Source: Bradyrhizobium retamae (GTDB lineage: Bacteria; Pseudomonadota; Alphaproteobacteria; Rhizobiales; Xanthobacteraceae). Taken from it: a DNA stretch of 64,000 nt. The notes under the pieces were generated by a model, which was not told the origin of the DNA, made no database searches, and saw only the letters and a program-made list of their open reading frames with translations. Made by a program: the position numbers and the translations under genes. This document shows positions 57,288 through 64,000 of the stretch, piece by piece. Every line of letters begins with the position of its first letter. Position 1 is the first letter of the stretch. The stretch lies in NCBI RefSeq assembly GCF_001440415.1, contig NZ_LLYA01000124.1:1-64000 (forward strand), in the 5' to 3' direction.

Positions 57288-58034
57288 TCAGGCGCTGAGC
57301 GAGAGCGATGCGGTGGCGCCCGATGCAATCGCCTTGGCTTCGCGCTGGATCATCTGCTCGATGAAATTGTAGGACGATGTCGCGGCGCTCGACGAGCTTC
57401 CGCTCGCGGCCGACGTCATCGTTACCTTCGATCCGTCCGCATAGGTCAGCGACGTCGTCACCGAACCGTCGCTGTTGGTGACGGATGTAGTGGAAGCACC
57501 CTGCAAGGTCTGCGAGAACGGATCGGAACTTGCTCCGTCGCCATCGGCGGCTTTATCACGATCGTGGTGATGGTCCTTGCCGGCCTTCAACGCCGATGCC
57601 AGTTCCTTGAGGCTGATCGAACCGTCGCCATCCGTATCGAGCTTGCCGAAAGCATTGCCGGCTTGGGCGGTCTTGTTGGCGTCGGCGGCGCCGAGCGCCT
57701 CGAACTCCGATTTGCTGATCTTGCCATCACCGTCGCTGTCGACCTTGGCGAACCATTCCTTCAGCGAATTTGAGCGCATCGACAGCGACGATACATTCGA
57801 GCTGGACTGGCTCTGAGCAGCAAGCAGCGCGCTCATGGTCTGCGGCGATATCTGCGAGCCGCCGCCGCCGGATCCGGAACCCTGGCCGACCGAAGCCGAC
57901 GAGCTCGAGGACAACAGATCGAATGGGCTTGCCGACTTCTGGCTGACGCCGGTAGACGGCGCTGATGACTTCGACGACGCGAGCGCCTTGAGGGCATCGA
58001 TGGCCGATGACGCGGCGCCCAGAGCAAAGAACAT
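57288..58034 (-). CDS. EF-hand domain-containing protein
   Basis: A 248-residue protein, Ser/Ala/Gly-rich, with two EF-hand calcium loops. They are WFAKVDSDGDGKISKSEFEA (about residues 94-113) and FGKLDTDGDGSISLKELASA (about 129-148). Each loop has the Asp-x-Asp-x-Asp-Gly and closing Glu pattern. The N-terminal 90 residues and C-terminal 90 residues are low complexity (SSSSASVGQGSGSGGGG; ASGSSSSAATSSYNFIEQM). No classical signal peptide is seen, so secretion, if any, would be by another route. It probably binds calcium; its role is unknown. Confidence 0.85.
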   Translation of the reverse strand: MFFALGAASSAIDALKALASSKSSAPSTGVSQKSASPFDLLSSSSSASVGQGSGSGGGGSQISPQTMSALLAAQSQSSSNVSSLSMRSNSLKEWFAKVDSDGDGKISKSEFEALGAADANKTAQAGNAFGKLDTDGDGSISLKELASALKAGKDHHHDRDKAADGDGASSDPFSQTLQGASTTSVTNSDGSVTTSLTYADGSKVTMTSAASGSSSSAATSSYNFIEQMIQREAKAIASGATASLSLSA

Positions 58035-58284
58035 GGCGGAACTCCAACAACGCCGCAGTCAGCGGCCGAACGTGTTTCCTTCCTCAGCAAGCGCCGTGCC
58101 ATGAAGAAAAAGCCAATAAAACCGGGCTTTCCTTCACCCCTTCCCGTCCGCTCAGCCCGGCAATAGATGCCCGCCGCGGCAGATTTTTCCGCCCACAGGA
58201 GACGTCCCCAGGCTCATTGCCCCCGGCCCTCCTGCATGTTACGCGGGGCCGTTTCGCCCCTCGAAGAGATTTGGGAAAGCGCAC

Positions 58285-58986
58285 ATGTCCCAGCAATTTG
58301 CGTCGCGTCCCCTGGTCATCGCACCGTCGATCCTGGCTGCGGATTTCGCCAAGCTCGGCGAGGAAGTCCGCGCTGTGGACGCGGCGGGCGCCGACTGGAT
58401 CCATCTCGACGTGATGGACGGACATTTCGTGCCGAACATTTCCTACGGCCCCGACGTCATCAAGGCGATGCGCCCGCATACGAAGAAGATCTTTGACGCG
58501 CATCTGATGATCTCGCCCTGTGACCCCTACCTCGAGGCGTTTGCAAAGGCCGGCTGCGATCACATCACCGTCCATGCCGAGGCCGGCCCGCATCTGCATC
58601 GCTCGCTGCAGGCGATCCGCGCGCTCGGCAAGAAGGCCGGCGTCTCGCTCAACCCGGGCACGCCGGCGGGTGCGATCGAATATGTCATCGACCTGATCGA
58701 CCTGGTGCTTGTGATGTCGGTCAATCCCGGCTTCGGCGGCCAGACTTTCATCAAATCCGCGCTCGGCAAGGTCAGTGATGTCAGGGCGATGGCCGCGGGC
58801 CGTCCGATCGACATCGAGGTCGATGGCGGCGTCGGTCCTGATGTCGCCGGCCAGTTGGCCGCAGCCGGCGCCAATGCGCTGGTCGCGGGCTCCGCGGTGT
58901 TCAAGGGCGGCACCGTGGACAGCTACAAGGCCAACATATCCGCGATCCGCAACGCGGCGGCGCTGGCGCGCGGCGAAGCGGTCTAG
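58285..58986 (+). CDS. rpe: Ribulose-phosphate 3-epimerase
   Basis: A 233-residue TIM-barrel enzyme. The complete family pattern is visible: [80 protein letters not shown] and [20 protein letters not shown]. These contain the metal ligands His, Asp, His, Asp. It interconverts ribulose 5-phosphate and xylulose 5-phosphate in the pentose phosphate or Calvin cycle. It is not next to cbb genes, so it is probably the housekeeping copy. Confidence 0.97.
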   Translation: MSQQFASRPLVIAPSILAADFAKLGEEVRAVDAAGADWIHLDVMDGHFVPNISYGPDVIKAMRPHTKKIFDAHLMISPCDPYLEAFAKAGCDHITVHAEAGPHLHRSLQAIRALGKKAGVSLNPGTPAGAIEYVIDLIDLVLVMSVNPGFGGQTFIKSALGKVSDVRAMAAGRPIDIEVDGGVGPDVAGQLAAAGANALVAGSAVFKGGTVDSYKANISAIRNAAALARGEAV

Positions 58987-59176
58987 CCACTTCAATGTCG
59001 CACCTGCGGAACGCAGGGATGACGATGTCGTCGAAACACTTAAAGAGCTGGCAGGAAAGCCACACCCGGCGCGCAGCAGCGATGGAACCCGAAAGTCCAT
59101 GCTGTGGCCACAAAGCTTGACGCATCTCGCCATAAACGCGGACCAGCATCCCGCCTTCCACGGACGGGACAGAAAT

Positions 59177-59560
59177 ATGACCAAGGCCTTAATCACAGCC
59201 GCAATGCTCCTGGTACTCGCTCCCTCTGCCGCGCTCGCGCAGCGCGCGGGCGACGCGGCCCTCGGGGCCGTGGCCGGCGCCGTCGTGCTGGGCCCGGTCG
59301 GGGCTGTCGCCGGCGCCTTCGTCGGCTATACGGCCGGGCCTTCGATATCGCGCTCGTGGGGACTGGAAGGCTCGCGCTCGTCGCGGCACCGCAGACAGTC
59401 CTCAAGGGACAGCGTGCGAGGCGCCAGGGCGGAAGCGGTAGGCCCCGCATCCAATTCCGCCGGTCAAGCCGAACGGAGCAGCCGCGTCACCAGCTATCCC
59501 GTGCCGAACCCGCCGCGTTCCGCCAGAACAGCGCTGCCGCCCGTCCAGACTCTCGAGTGA
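59177..59560 (+). CDS. Secreted glycine-zipper hypothetical protein
   Basis: A 127-residue protein with a signal peptide (MTKALITAAMLLVLAPSAAL, cut near ALAQ). A glycine-zipper segment follows (ALGAVAGAVVLGPVGAVAGA, then FVGYTAGPSI), and then a disordered Ser/Arg/Pro-rich tail (SSRHRRQSSRDSVRGARAEA). The glycine zipper suggests insertion in or contact with a membrane. No family is assigned. Its 3' end abuts the convergent kinase remnant. Confidence 0.75.
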   Translation: MTKALITAAMLLVLAPSAALAQRAGDAALGAVAGAVVLGPVGAVAGAFVGYTAGPSISRSWGLEGSRSSRHRRQSSRDSVRGARAEAVGPASNSAGQAERSSRVTSYPVPNPPRSARTALPPVQTLE

Positions 59561-59730
59561 GCGCACCCGAGCGTCGGCGCCACCGCCGGCAACCCGCGGA
59601 ACCTTCAACAGCGGCACCGTGACCCGGGATGCGCCACCGCCCGCAGCGTCGCCATACCACCCTGGTGAACGTGCTCGCCGATCGTGAAGCCGTCGAGTTC
59701 GGCGCCAGGTACGCTTGCAGGCTTCGCCAT
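59560..59730 (-). pseudogene. Truncated and frameshifted serine/threonine protein kinase
   Basis: A good ribosome site (GGGAGGTGAGGGG) and ATG at 59730 open MAKPASVPGAELDGFTIGEH, then VHQGGMATLRAVAHPG. This is the normal start and glycine loop of a eukaryotic-type kinase. The frame then reaches a stop at 59605. In the neighbouring frame the next kinase element continues without a gap as VTVPLLKVPRVAGGG, with the ATP-binding lysine strand. After that all similarity ends where the opposing gene begins. Only about 55 of several hundred residues remain. It starts four bases after the metallophosphoesterase, so the pair was once an operon. Confidence 0.8.
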
Positions 59731-59734
59731 CCCC

Positions 59735-60475
59735 TCACCTCCCGACCAACAGGCGATCGGCCAGCCAGCGCGGCAGCCCGTTGGCGCGGATGCGGTCTGC
59801 TGCCGCTTCGACGTCGTACGGCACGCGGCAATAGGTGATCTCGCGCGATGACGTATCGAGCATCGCAAACGCAGCCGCAGGATCGCCGTCGCGCGGCTGC
59901 CCGACCGAGCCGAGCACAGCGAGCCAGCGCCGGCCGCCGAGCAATTGCACCGGCACATCGGATGTTGGAACGAAACTCGTCATCTTCGCCGCCGATGACA
60001 TCGAATAGAGCGCCGGCCGGTGGATGTGTCCGCAGAAGGTGACATGGACTTCGGTCGCCTCGATGCTGCGCGCGGCGTCCGTACTGCTGCGCACATAATG
60101 CCATCGTGCCGGATGCGATGCCTCGGCATGTACGTAAAGGCGATCGTCTTCCTGCCGCGTCAGCGGCAACTCGGCAAGAAAACGCCGTTGCGGCGCGCTG
60201 AGCCTGCCGCGGGTCCACTCGATCGCAGCCTGGGCCTCCGCGTTCATCGTCTCCGACGGGGTGCTGATCGCCTGATCGTGGTTGCCGATCACGGCGATGG
60301 CGCCGTCATCAACCAGGCCCATCACGGTATCGAGCGCCCATTCCGGATCGGCGCCATAGCCGACGACATCGCCGAGACAGACGATCCGTTCCGCGCCGCG
60401 GGCGCGCGCGAAATCGAGGCACGCGCTGAACGCCTGCCGGTTGGCATGGATATCGGCAAAAATGGCCAGCCGCAC
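59735..60475 (-). CDS. Metallophosphoesterase family protein
   Basis: A 246-residue calcineurin-like phosphoesterase. The metal motifs are complete: LAIFADIHANRQAF, IVCLGDVVGYGADP, AVIGNHDQAIS and VTFCGHIHRP. Additional ligands are in YVHAEASHPARW. It is cytosolic and could be a protein phosphatase or a nucleotide phosphodiesterase. Its stop is four bases before the start of a truncated Ser/Thr kinase gene, so it may have been the phosphatase partner of that kinase. Confidence 0.92.
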   Translation of the reverse strand: MRLAIFADIHANRQAFSACLDFARARGAERIVCLGDVVGYGADPEWALDTVMGLVDDGAIAVIGNHDQAISTPSETMNAEAQAAIEWTRGRLSAPQRRFLAELPLTRQEDDRLYVHAEASHPARWHYVRSSTDAARSIEATEVHVTFCGHIHRPALYSMSSAAKMTSFVPTSDVPVQLLGGRRWLAVLGSVGQPRDGDPAAAFAMLDTSSREITYCRVPYDVEAAADRIRANGLPRWLADRLLVGR

Positions 60476-60811
60476 GCGTCTCCTCCCGATCCATCATCGC
60501 GCCCGTGCCTGCGCGCGCCTTGATGGATATCAAACAACGAGCCGCTTGCGCAGTTCGATTGCTAATTTGGGGCGCCTCAACTTACGCTTCGGAAAAGGGT
60601 TCACGGCGCCGAAATAGGTTTGCTGCTGTTCTCAGTCATCGTTACTGCGGTCCATGTGCTAACGCTTAGAAGAGCCGCGCAAGCAAGCTAGGCCACCGCT
60701 CAATTCTAGCCCGCGACGCCCATGGCGTGATGGGTCAGCCTCTCCTGACGCCTTTCGGTTGGAACAGACTTGGCTTAAGCTGGTTCATCTGCTGGATTGG
60801 AGAATGCACAG
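60476..60811. other. Intergenic region between the phosphoesterase and the PepSY-like gene
   Basis: These two genes diverge, so both promoters should lie here. I see no clear -35/-10 pair, repeat or RNA structure. The only visible signal is the TTGGAGA ribosome site at 60798-60803. Confidence 0.4.
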
Positions 60812-61066
60812 ATGAAGCCCTTCTTGACGGCGTTCGCAGTAGCACTTGTAAGCAGCACCTTCGCGCTTGCTGACACCCCAGTGACACCGGCAGAGGCCGA
60901 GAAAATCAAGGCTGCTTTGGAAGTCCTTGGCTGCACGGGCGGCAAGATGGAAAAGGAGACCGAAGCCAGCGGCTACTTCGAAGTCGATGACGCCAAATGC
61001 AAGGACGGTCAGTACGACGTCAAGCTCGACAAGGACTTCAAGTTGATCGCGATGACCCGCGACTGA
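60812..61066 (+). CDS. Secreted PepSY-like small protein
   Basis: An 84-residue protein with a signal peptide (MKPFLTAFAVALVSSTFALA, cut after ALAD) and one PepSY-like unit. The helix is VTPAEAEKIKAALEVLGCTG and the strands are ASGYFEVDDAKCKDGQYDVK and LDKDFKLIAMTRD. Two cysteines may form a disulfide. PepSY domains bind or inhibit proteases or act as general periplasmic modules. ATG at 60812 fits the TTGGAGA site at 60798; a TTG start five codons earlier is less likely. Confidence 0.85.
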   Translation: MKPFLTAFAVALVSSTFALADTPVTPAEAEKIKAALEVLGCTGGKMEKETEASGYFEVDDAKCKDGQYDVKLDKDFKLIAMTRD

Positions 61067-61217
61067 GCTCAAGACCTGTTCCGCAGTGCGCGGTCCAGCG
61101 ACGTCCGAGATGGTTCAACATGCGAACTCCGCATTTGATCTTGGCATGGCCGCTGCTCTCACAAGACAGAACACCGCGGCCCCGGGGCTTGGCCTCAGCT
61201 CGGTTTCAGAAGGATCG

Positions 61218-61814
61218 TCAGTGCTTGCGCGGCGCTTCCAGGCCCTTGAGCAAAAGCGCCAGTAGCGCATCGATCCGCGCCGGGGCACCCGGCTCGTTCC
61301 ATTCCTCGGCATGCGCGGGATGGTGGAAGCGGCTGGTGGCATCGAAAATGGCGCGCGCCGAAACCTTGACGTCTGCGACCTCGAACTCACCCTGCTTCAC
61401 GCCTTCGGAGAGGATCCGGGCAATCTGATCGACCAGGCAGTCCTTGTGGCAGCTCACGGATCTGCAGGCCTCGCGCGCCAGCGCCAGGTAGGTCGCAAAC
61501 ATCTCGGGGTCATCGCCGAGCCGCTTGTGCTTGATCGAGAACATCGTGCGCAGCCACTTCTCCAGCCGGGCGGGCGCCGGGCCGGAAGCTTCTGCGATCT
61601 TCAGGAGAGGCGCGCTGAGACGGTCGAGCCAGCGCTTGGCCACCGCCTCGCGCAGCGAGGCCTTGCTGGGGAAATGGCGGTAGACGCTGCCGTGGCTGAC
61701 ATCCAGCGCGCGGGCGACGTCCACCACCGTTGCCTTGGCGAGCCCGTAGCGGCGCAAGACGTCCTCGGTGACCTCCAGGATTCGTTCGGGGGTCAGAACC
61801 ACGACTTCGTTCAT
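61218..61814 (-). CDS. TetR family transcriptional regulator
   Basis: A 198-residue regulator. The N-terminal helix-turn-helix (about 8-55) has ILEVTEDVLRRYGLAKATVV, then DVARALDVSHGSVYRHFPSK. The C-terminal ligand domain holds RLSAPLLKIAEASGPAPARL and MFATYLALAREACRSVSCHK. The cysteines near SVSCHKD and the helical C-terminal part give no ligand clue. A TetR-type palindrome overlaps a promoter about 280 bases upstream, with a 36-codon ORF between, so the two may be one autoregulated unit. No efflux gene is adjacent. Confidence 0.92.
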   Translation of the reverse strand: MNEVVVLTPERILEVTEDVLRRYGLAKATVVDVARALDVSHGSVYRHFPSKASLREAVAKRWLDRLSAPLLKIAEASGPAPARLEKWLRTMFSIKHKRLGDDPEMFATYLALAREACRSVSCHKDCLVDQIARILSEGVKQGEFEVADVKVSARAIFDATSRFHHPAHAEEWNEPGAPARIDALLALLLKGLEAPRKH

Positions 61815-61890
61815 GCGCGCACCTGCGAAACGATGGGACGGGTGGTCATTCTAATTCCCTTGCAATCCGCCTTGTAAATCCTTTGGCGGA

Positions 61891-62001
61891 TTAATGTTTC
61901 ACCGGTTCCAGCCGCTCGGCCTGGGCGGCCAGATGGCGGGCGACGCTCTGATTGAGCCAGCGCTGGAGTTGGGCGGTGAGATGAATGAGATGGGCAGTCA
62001 T
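61891..62001 (-). CDS. Putative 36-residue protein upstream of tetR
   Basis: A short ORF encoding MTAHLIHLTAQLQRWLNQSV followed by ARHLAAQAERLEPVKH, an amphipathic helical peptide. AAGGA lies eight bases before the ATG. It begins about 70 bases after the predicted promoter start and ends 76 bases before the tetR gene, so it may be translated from the same mRNA. It could be a leader peptide or a genuine small protein. Confidence 0.5.
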   Translation of the reverse strand: MTAHLIHLTAQLQRWLNQSVARHLAAQAERLEPVKH

Positions 62002-62075
62002 TGGCGTAGTCCTTTGCAAGTCCCCGGGCTCAGGGCCAACGAGCCGGGTGACGCCCGATACCGGCGTCGGCAATG

Positions 62076-62115
62076 GATATAGCATCTCTCGCTGACAGAT
62101 TTCAATATCTGTCAG
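62076..62115 (-). promoter_or_regulatory. Promoter with TetR-type operator
   Basis: On the minus strand TTGAAA (62100-62105) and TATATC (62076-62081) are 18 bases apart. The -35 box lies in the middle of a palindrome with perfect nine-base arms CTGACAGAT and ATCTGTCAG (62092-62115, six-base spacer). A bound dimer would cover the -35 box. The nearest regulator gene downstream encodes the TetR protein. Confidence 0.75.
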
Positions 62116-62168
62116 TCAATAATCCGTGACTGACTACCTCCCGGGGCCCGTCGCATCCCGCCCCAGGC

Positions 62169-62777
62169 CTACTGCTCGTCCTTGGGTGGCATCCGCGGCG
62201 GGAGCAGCGGCGTAAACGATATGCCGTCGCCGTCGCGGGGAGCCGCGGCCAATCCCCCACCCGTGGAGGGGTCGCCTCCCGACGTATCGATGATCGCCGT
62301 GGGCATGATGTACTCCCGGGCCGCCCCAAGCAGGCTGCCCCCGCCATCGCCAAAGTCGGCGGCGCGACCGCCCTGCGGGCGGCCAGCGGCGATCTCACTG
62401 GCCGCCTTGTCGGTCTTCTGCGCGAGTTTGTCGCTATAGGGAATGCGAAAGGCCCTTGGCACACCGCTCGGCCGGTTGCCGTCATCGAGCGCCTCGACCC
62501 AAAGATAGATCGAGCCCGGATCGCCTTCCAGCGAGTGCGGCTCCACGATCCGGGCCTGCAACAGCTTGAAGCTTGCGGGCAGCCCGTCGATGCTGGCCCA
62601 CCCCAACAGGCCGCGCACGCCCATGAAGCTCGCGATGTAGAACGCGCTCGTCACCACCACGGCGACTGCCTTGGCCGACCAGGGCAAGCGCGCATAGACG
62701 AGGACAATCAGCAACAGCGCGCCAATCAGCGCGTAACTGACAGAGAGCGTGACGACGACCGATTGCAGGCTACTCAC
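62169..62777 (-). CDS. Hypothetical membrane protein of the ExbB-like operon
   Basis: A 202-residue protein with two N-terminal membrane helices (about residues 9-27, VVTLSVSYALIGALLLIVLV, and 36-55, AVAVVVTSAFYIASFMG). A soluble part of about 145 residues follows, with ASFKLLQARIVEPHSLEGDP, GSIYLWVEALDDGNRPSGVP and a Gly/Pro-rich tail. GTG at 62777 overlaps the upstream stop by eight bases, so it is translationally coupled. I do not recognise the family. Its position makes it a likely component of the complex formed by the ExbB-like channel and the single-span protein. Confidence 0.8.
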   Translation of the reverse strand: MSSLQSVVVTLSVSYALIGALLLIVLVYARLPWSAKAVAVVVTSAFYIASFMGVRGLLGWASIDGLPASFKLLQARIVEPHSLEGDPGSIYLWVEALDDGNRPSGVPRAFRIPYSDKLAQKTDKAASEIAAGRPQGGRAADFGDGGGSLLGAAREYIMPTAIIDTSGGDPSTGGGLAAAPRDGDGISFTPLLPPRMPPKDEQ

Positions 62778-63444
62778 GACGCGGCATCCTGACGCCGGTT
62801 TTCGGATCGAGATCCGCGCCGTTGGCACGGACGTTGCGGAACGTCTCCATCAGCGACTTCTGCCGTTGCTGAACGTCGAGCACCTTGCCTTCGGCATCGA
62901 GCCAGAACCGCAGCGCGGTCTTTTCCTCGCCGGTGTGGTCGAGCGTCAGCTTGTTGTCGAAGATCACCTGCGCGGTCGGATTGAGTTTTTGGACTTTCAC
63001 GCTCACCGCGACGGGCTGCCCGGTCGTCGCCTGGAAGTGCGAGACGTTGACGGTGTATTCGCCGGCGACGATGCCGCGCACGGTGACGATCTCTTCCCTG
63101 ATCGGCGACGCAATCTTCTTGCCGTTGACGATGATGAAATTGTTGGCGCCGCCGCGGTCGTCGCGATCGAGCGTGAGGAAACCGGCTTCGCGGTGGCGAT
63201 ACCAGGCGATGTTGCCGGCGGGGTCCTGCACGAACAGATCGAGATCGTCGGGATGATTGTCCGGCCAGTCCATCGTGATGATGAACTCGGCCTTGGAATC
63301 GATCTTGCCGTCCTTCGCGTCCGGCGAGACTGCGAGCAGCGCCAGGAAGAACAGGAACGCAATCACCTGAAGCGCCTTGAACAGCATGACGCCCAGCGGA
63401 TCGAAGGCCTCCTCGCGCGGATAGAGACCGAAATCGTCCATCAT
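62770..63444 (-). CDS. Single-span membrane protein of the ExbB-like operon
   Basis: A 224-residue protein with one membrane helix near the N terminus (FKALQVIAFLFFLALLAVS, about residues 22-40). A periplasmic beta-rich domain follows: EFIITMDWPDNHPDDLDLFV, QDPAGNIAWYRHREAGFLTL, VTVRGIVAGEYTVNVSHFQA and VQKLNPTAQVIFDNKLTL. The layout (short cytosolic end, one helix, periplasmic domain) is that of ExbD/TolR/MotB partners, but the usual ExbD Asp motif is not obvious. It overlaps the ExbB-like gene by four bases. Confidence 0.82.
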   Translation of the reverse strand: MMDDFGLYPREEAFDPLGVMLFKALQVIAFLFFLALLAVSPDAKDGKIDSKAEFIITMDWPDNHPDDLDLFVQDPAGNIAWYRHREAGFLTLDRDDRGGANNFIIVNGKKIASPIREEIVTVRGIVAGEYTVNVSHFQATTGQPVAVSVKVQKLNPTAQVIFDNKLTLDHTGEEKTALRFWLDAEGKVLDVQQRQKSLMETFRNVRANGADLDPKTGVRMPRRE

Positions 63445-64000
63445 GCCGGCGTTCCCGGATGGCTTTCCAGGGCCGGGGTGACGTGCGTCTCGGTCAGCAT
63501 GACGGCATCGGAAAACACCCGCTGGGTCGCGGCATCCAGCATGTAGTACTGGATCTTCACCAGGATGGAGCCGATCAGGCCGGCTAGCGTCGTGTACATG
63601 GCCACCGCCATGCCGTCGCTCATCAGGCCCATCGATGATTTCATCGCGACCTTGTCGGCCGCATCGAGCGTGGCAATCGGCGCCAGCATGATGATGAAGC
63701 CGATGATGGTGCCGAGCAGCCCGAGCTTCATCAGCGTGTCGGACACGAACGCGCCAAATCCGTTGGAGCCCCGCAGCCGGTCGGCGAGCGAGCGGAGCAG
63801 CAGCGTCTGGTCGATGCGCCCGGCCGCCTGCGCCCTCGCCTTCTGCACCAGGCTGCGAATGTGATCCGTCACCAGCCCGCCCGGCAAGGCGCGCGCATCC
63901 TCGTCCAGCCCCCTTGCGCCGCCCGGGACCGACAGGATCGCGCGGCAGCGTCGCGTGATCTCGCCTTCACGCGCGATCGCGCGCGTCCGCCAGAAGCAAT
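63441..64000 (-). CDS. MotA/TolQ/ExbB proton channel family protein (5' end outside window)
   Basis: The last 185 codons of an ExbB/TolQ/MotA-type channel; the frame is open to the right edge, starting CFWRTRAIAREGEITRRCRA. The two conserved C-terminal helices are LMKLGLLGTIIGFIIMLAPI and GMAVAMYTTLAGLIGSILVK, where the conserved Thr and Pro/Gly of proton channels lie. A short linker ends in LTETHVTPALESHPGTPA. With the following single-span protein it could form a proton-driven stator. The energised function is unknown because the partner is atypical. Confidence 0.88.
   Translation of the reverse strand, partial: CFWRTRAIAREGEITRRCRAILSVPGGARGLDEDARALPGGLVTDHIRSLVQKARAQAAGRIDQTLLLRSLADRLRGSNGFGAFVSDTLMKLGLLGTIIGFIIMLAPIATLDAADKVAMKSSMGLMSDGMAVAMYTTLAGLIGSILVKIQYYMLDAATQRVFSDAVMLTETHVTPALESHPGTPA

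Overview
The window looks like a chromosomal segment of a Bradyrhizobium-like alphaproteobacterium (Nitrobacteraceae). The evidence is high GC content, two phasins, a CoxG/S/M-type molybdenum hydroxylase cluster, pca genes beside a Liv-type ABC transporter, an FecR plus CHASE2-cyclase pair, and many dispersed palindromic elements with GCGCAATTGCGC cores. No rRNA, tRNA, CRISPR array, phage or transposase gene was seen. The assignment rests on family recognition, not on a database search.

Layout. 0-5 kb: the 3' end of groEL with its terminator, a phasin, small proteins, a Crp/Fnr-type regulator and a DUF2778 L,D-transpeptidase-like protein. 5-11.3 kb: a DUF899 protein, an FecR-like protein with a CHASE2 cyclase, and two glycosyltransferases (GT39-type and GT2-GtrA). 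11.5-17.7 kb: a second phasin, DUF72 and DUF488 proteins around a Bug-type binding protein, and a cyclase-PhzF operon. 17.7-21.4 kb: a four-gene efflux operon (TetR, HlyD, ATPase, permease) with a clear palindromic operator. 21.4-22.3 kb: a gene-free repeat block. 22.3-31.8 kb: a CPBP protease, a TRAP binding protein, a cyclase-family hydrolase, a SorAB-type sulfite dehydrogenase pair, an MBL hydrolase, DUF2000 and DUF4189 proteins, and two decayed gene fragments.

32-39 kb: a minus-strand molybdenum-hydroxylase cluster read as coxG-coxS-coxM-MoxR-VWA-XdhC-XdhC-MobA-like. It has small-subunit, FAD-subunit and maturation genes but no large catalytic subunit. 39-47.6 kb: pcaB-pcaD-pcaC of the protocatechuate branch, then livH-livM-livG-livF and a binding protein. 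47.8-56.1 kb: a signalling island with a 2096-residue soluble hybrid histidine kinase carrying eleven 92-residue HAMP repeats of the fungal Nik1/group III type, an HWE-type kinase and a response regulator without a clear start. 56-64 kb: a P1 peptidase, EF-hand protein, rpe, a metallophosphoesterase followed by a truncated Ser/Thr kinase remnant, a second TetR unit with operator, and an ExbB-like membrane operon running off the window.

Most striking: the Nik1-like 11-repeat kinase; the cox cluster lacking coxL, with 3-copy minisatellites at the coxS and coxG stop codons; the TetR operators, one probably driving a leaderless mRNA; three decayed genes; and a dense population of palindromic repeats placed precisely between operon genes.
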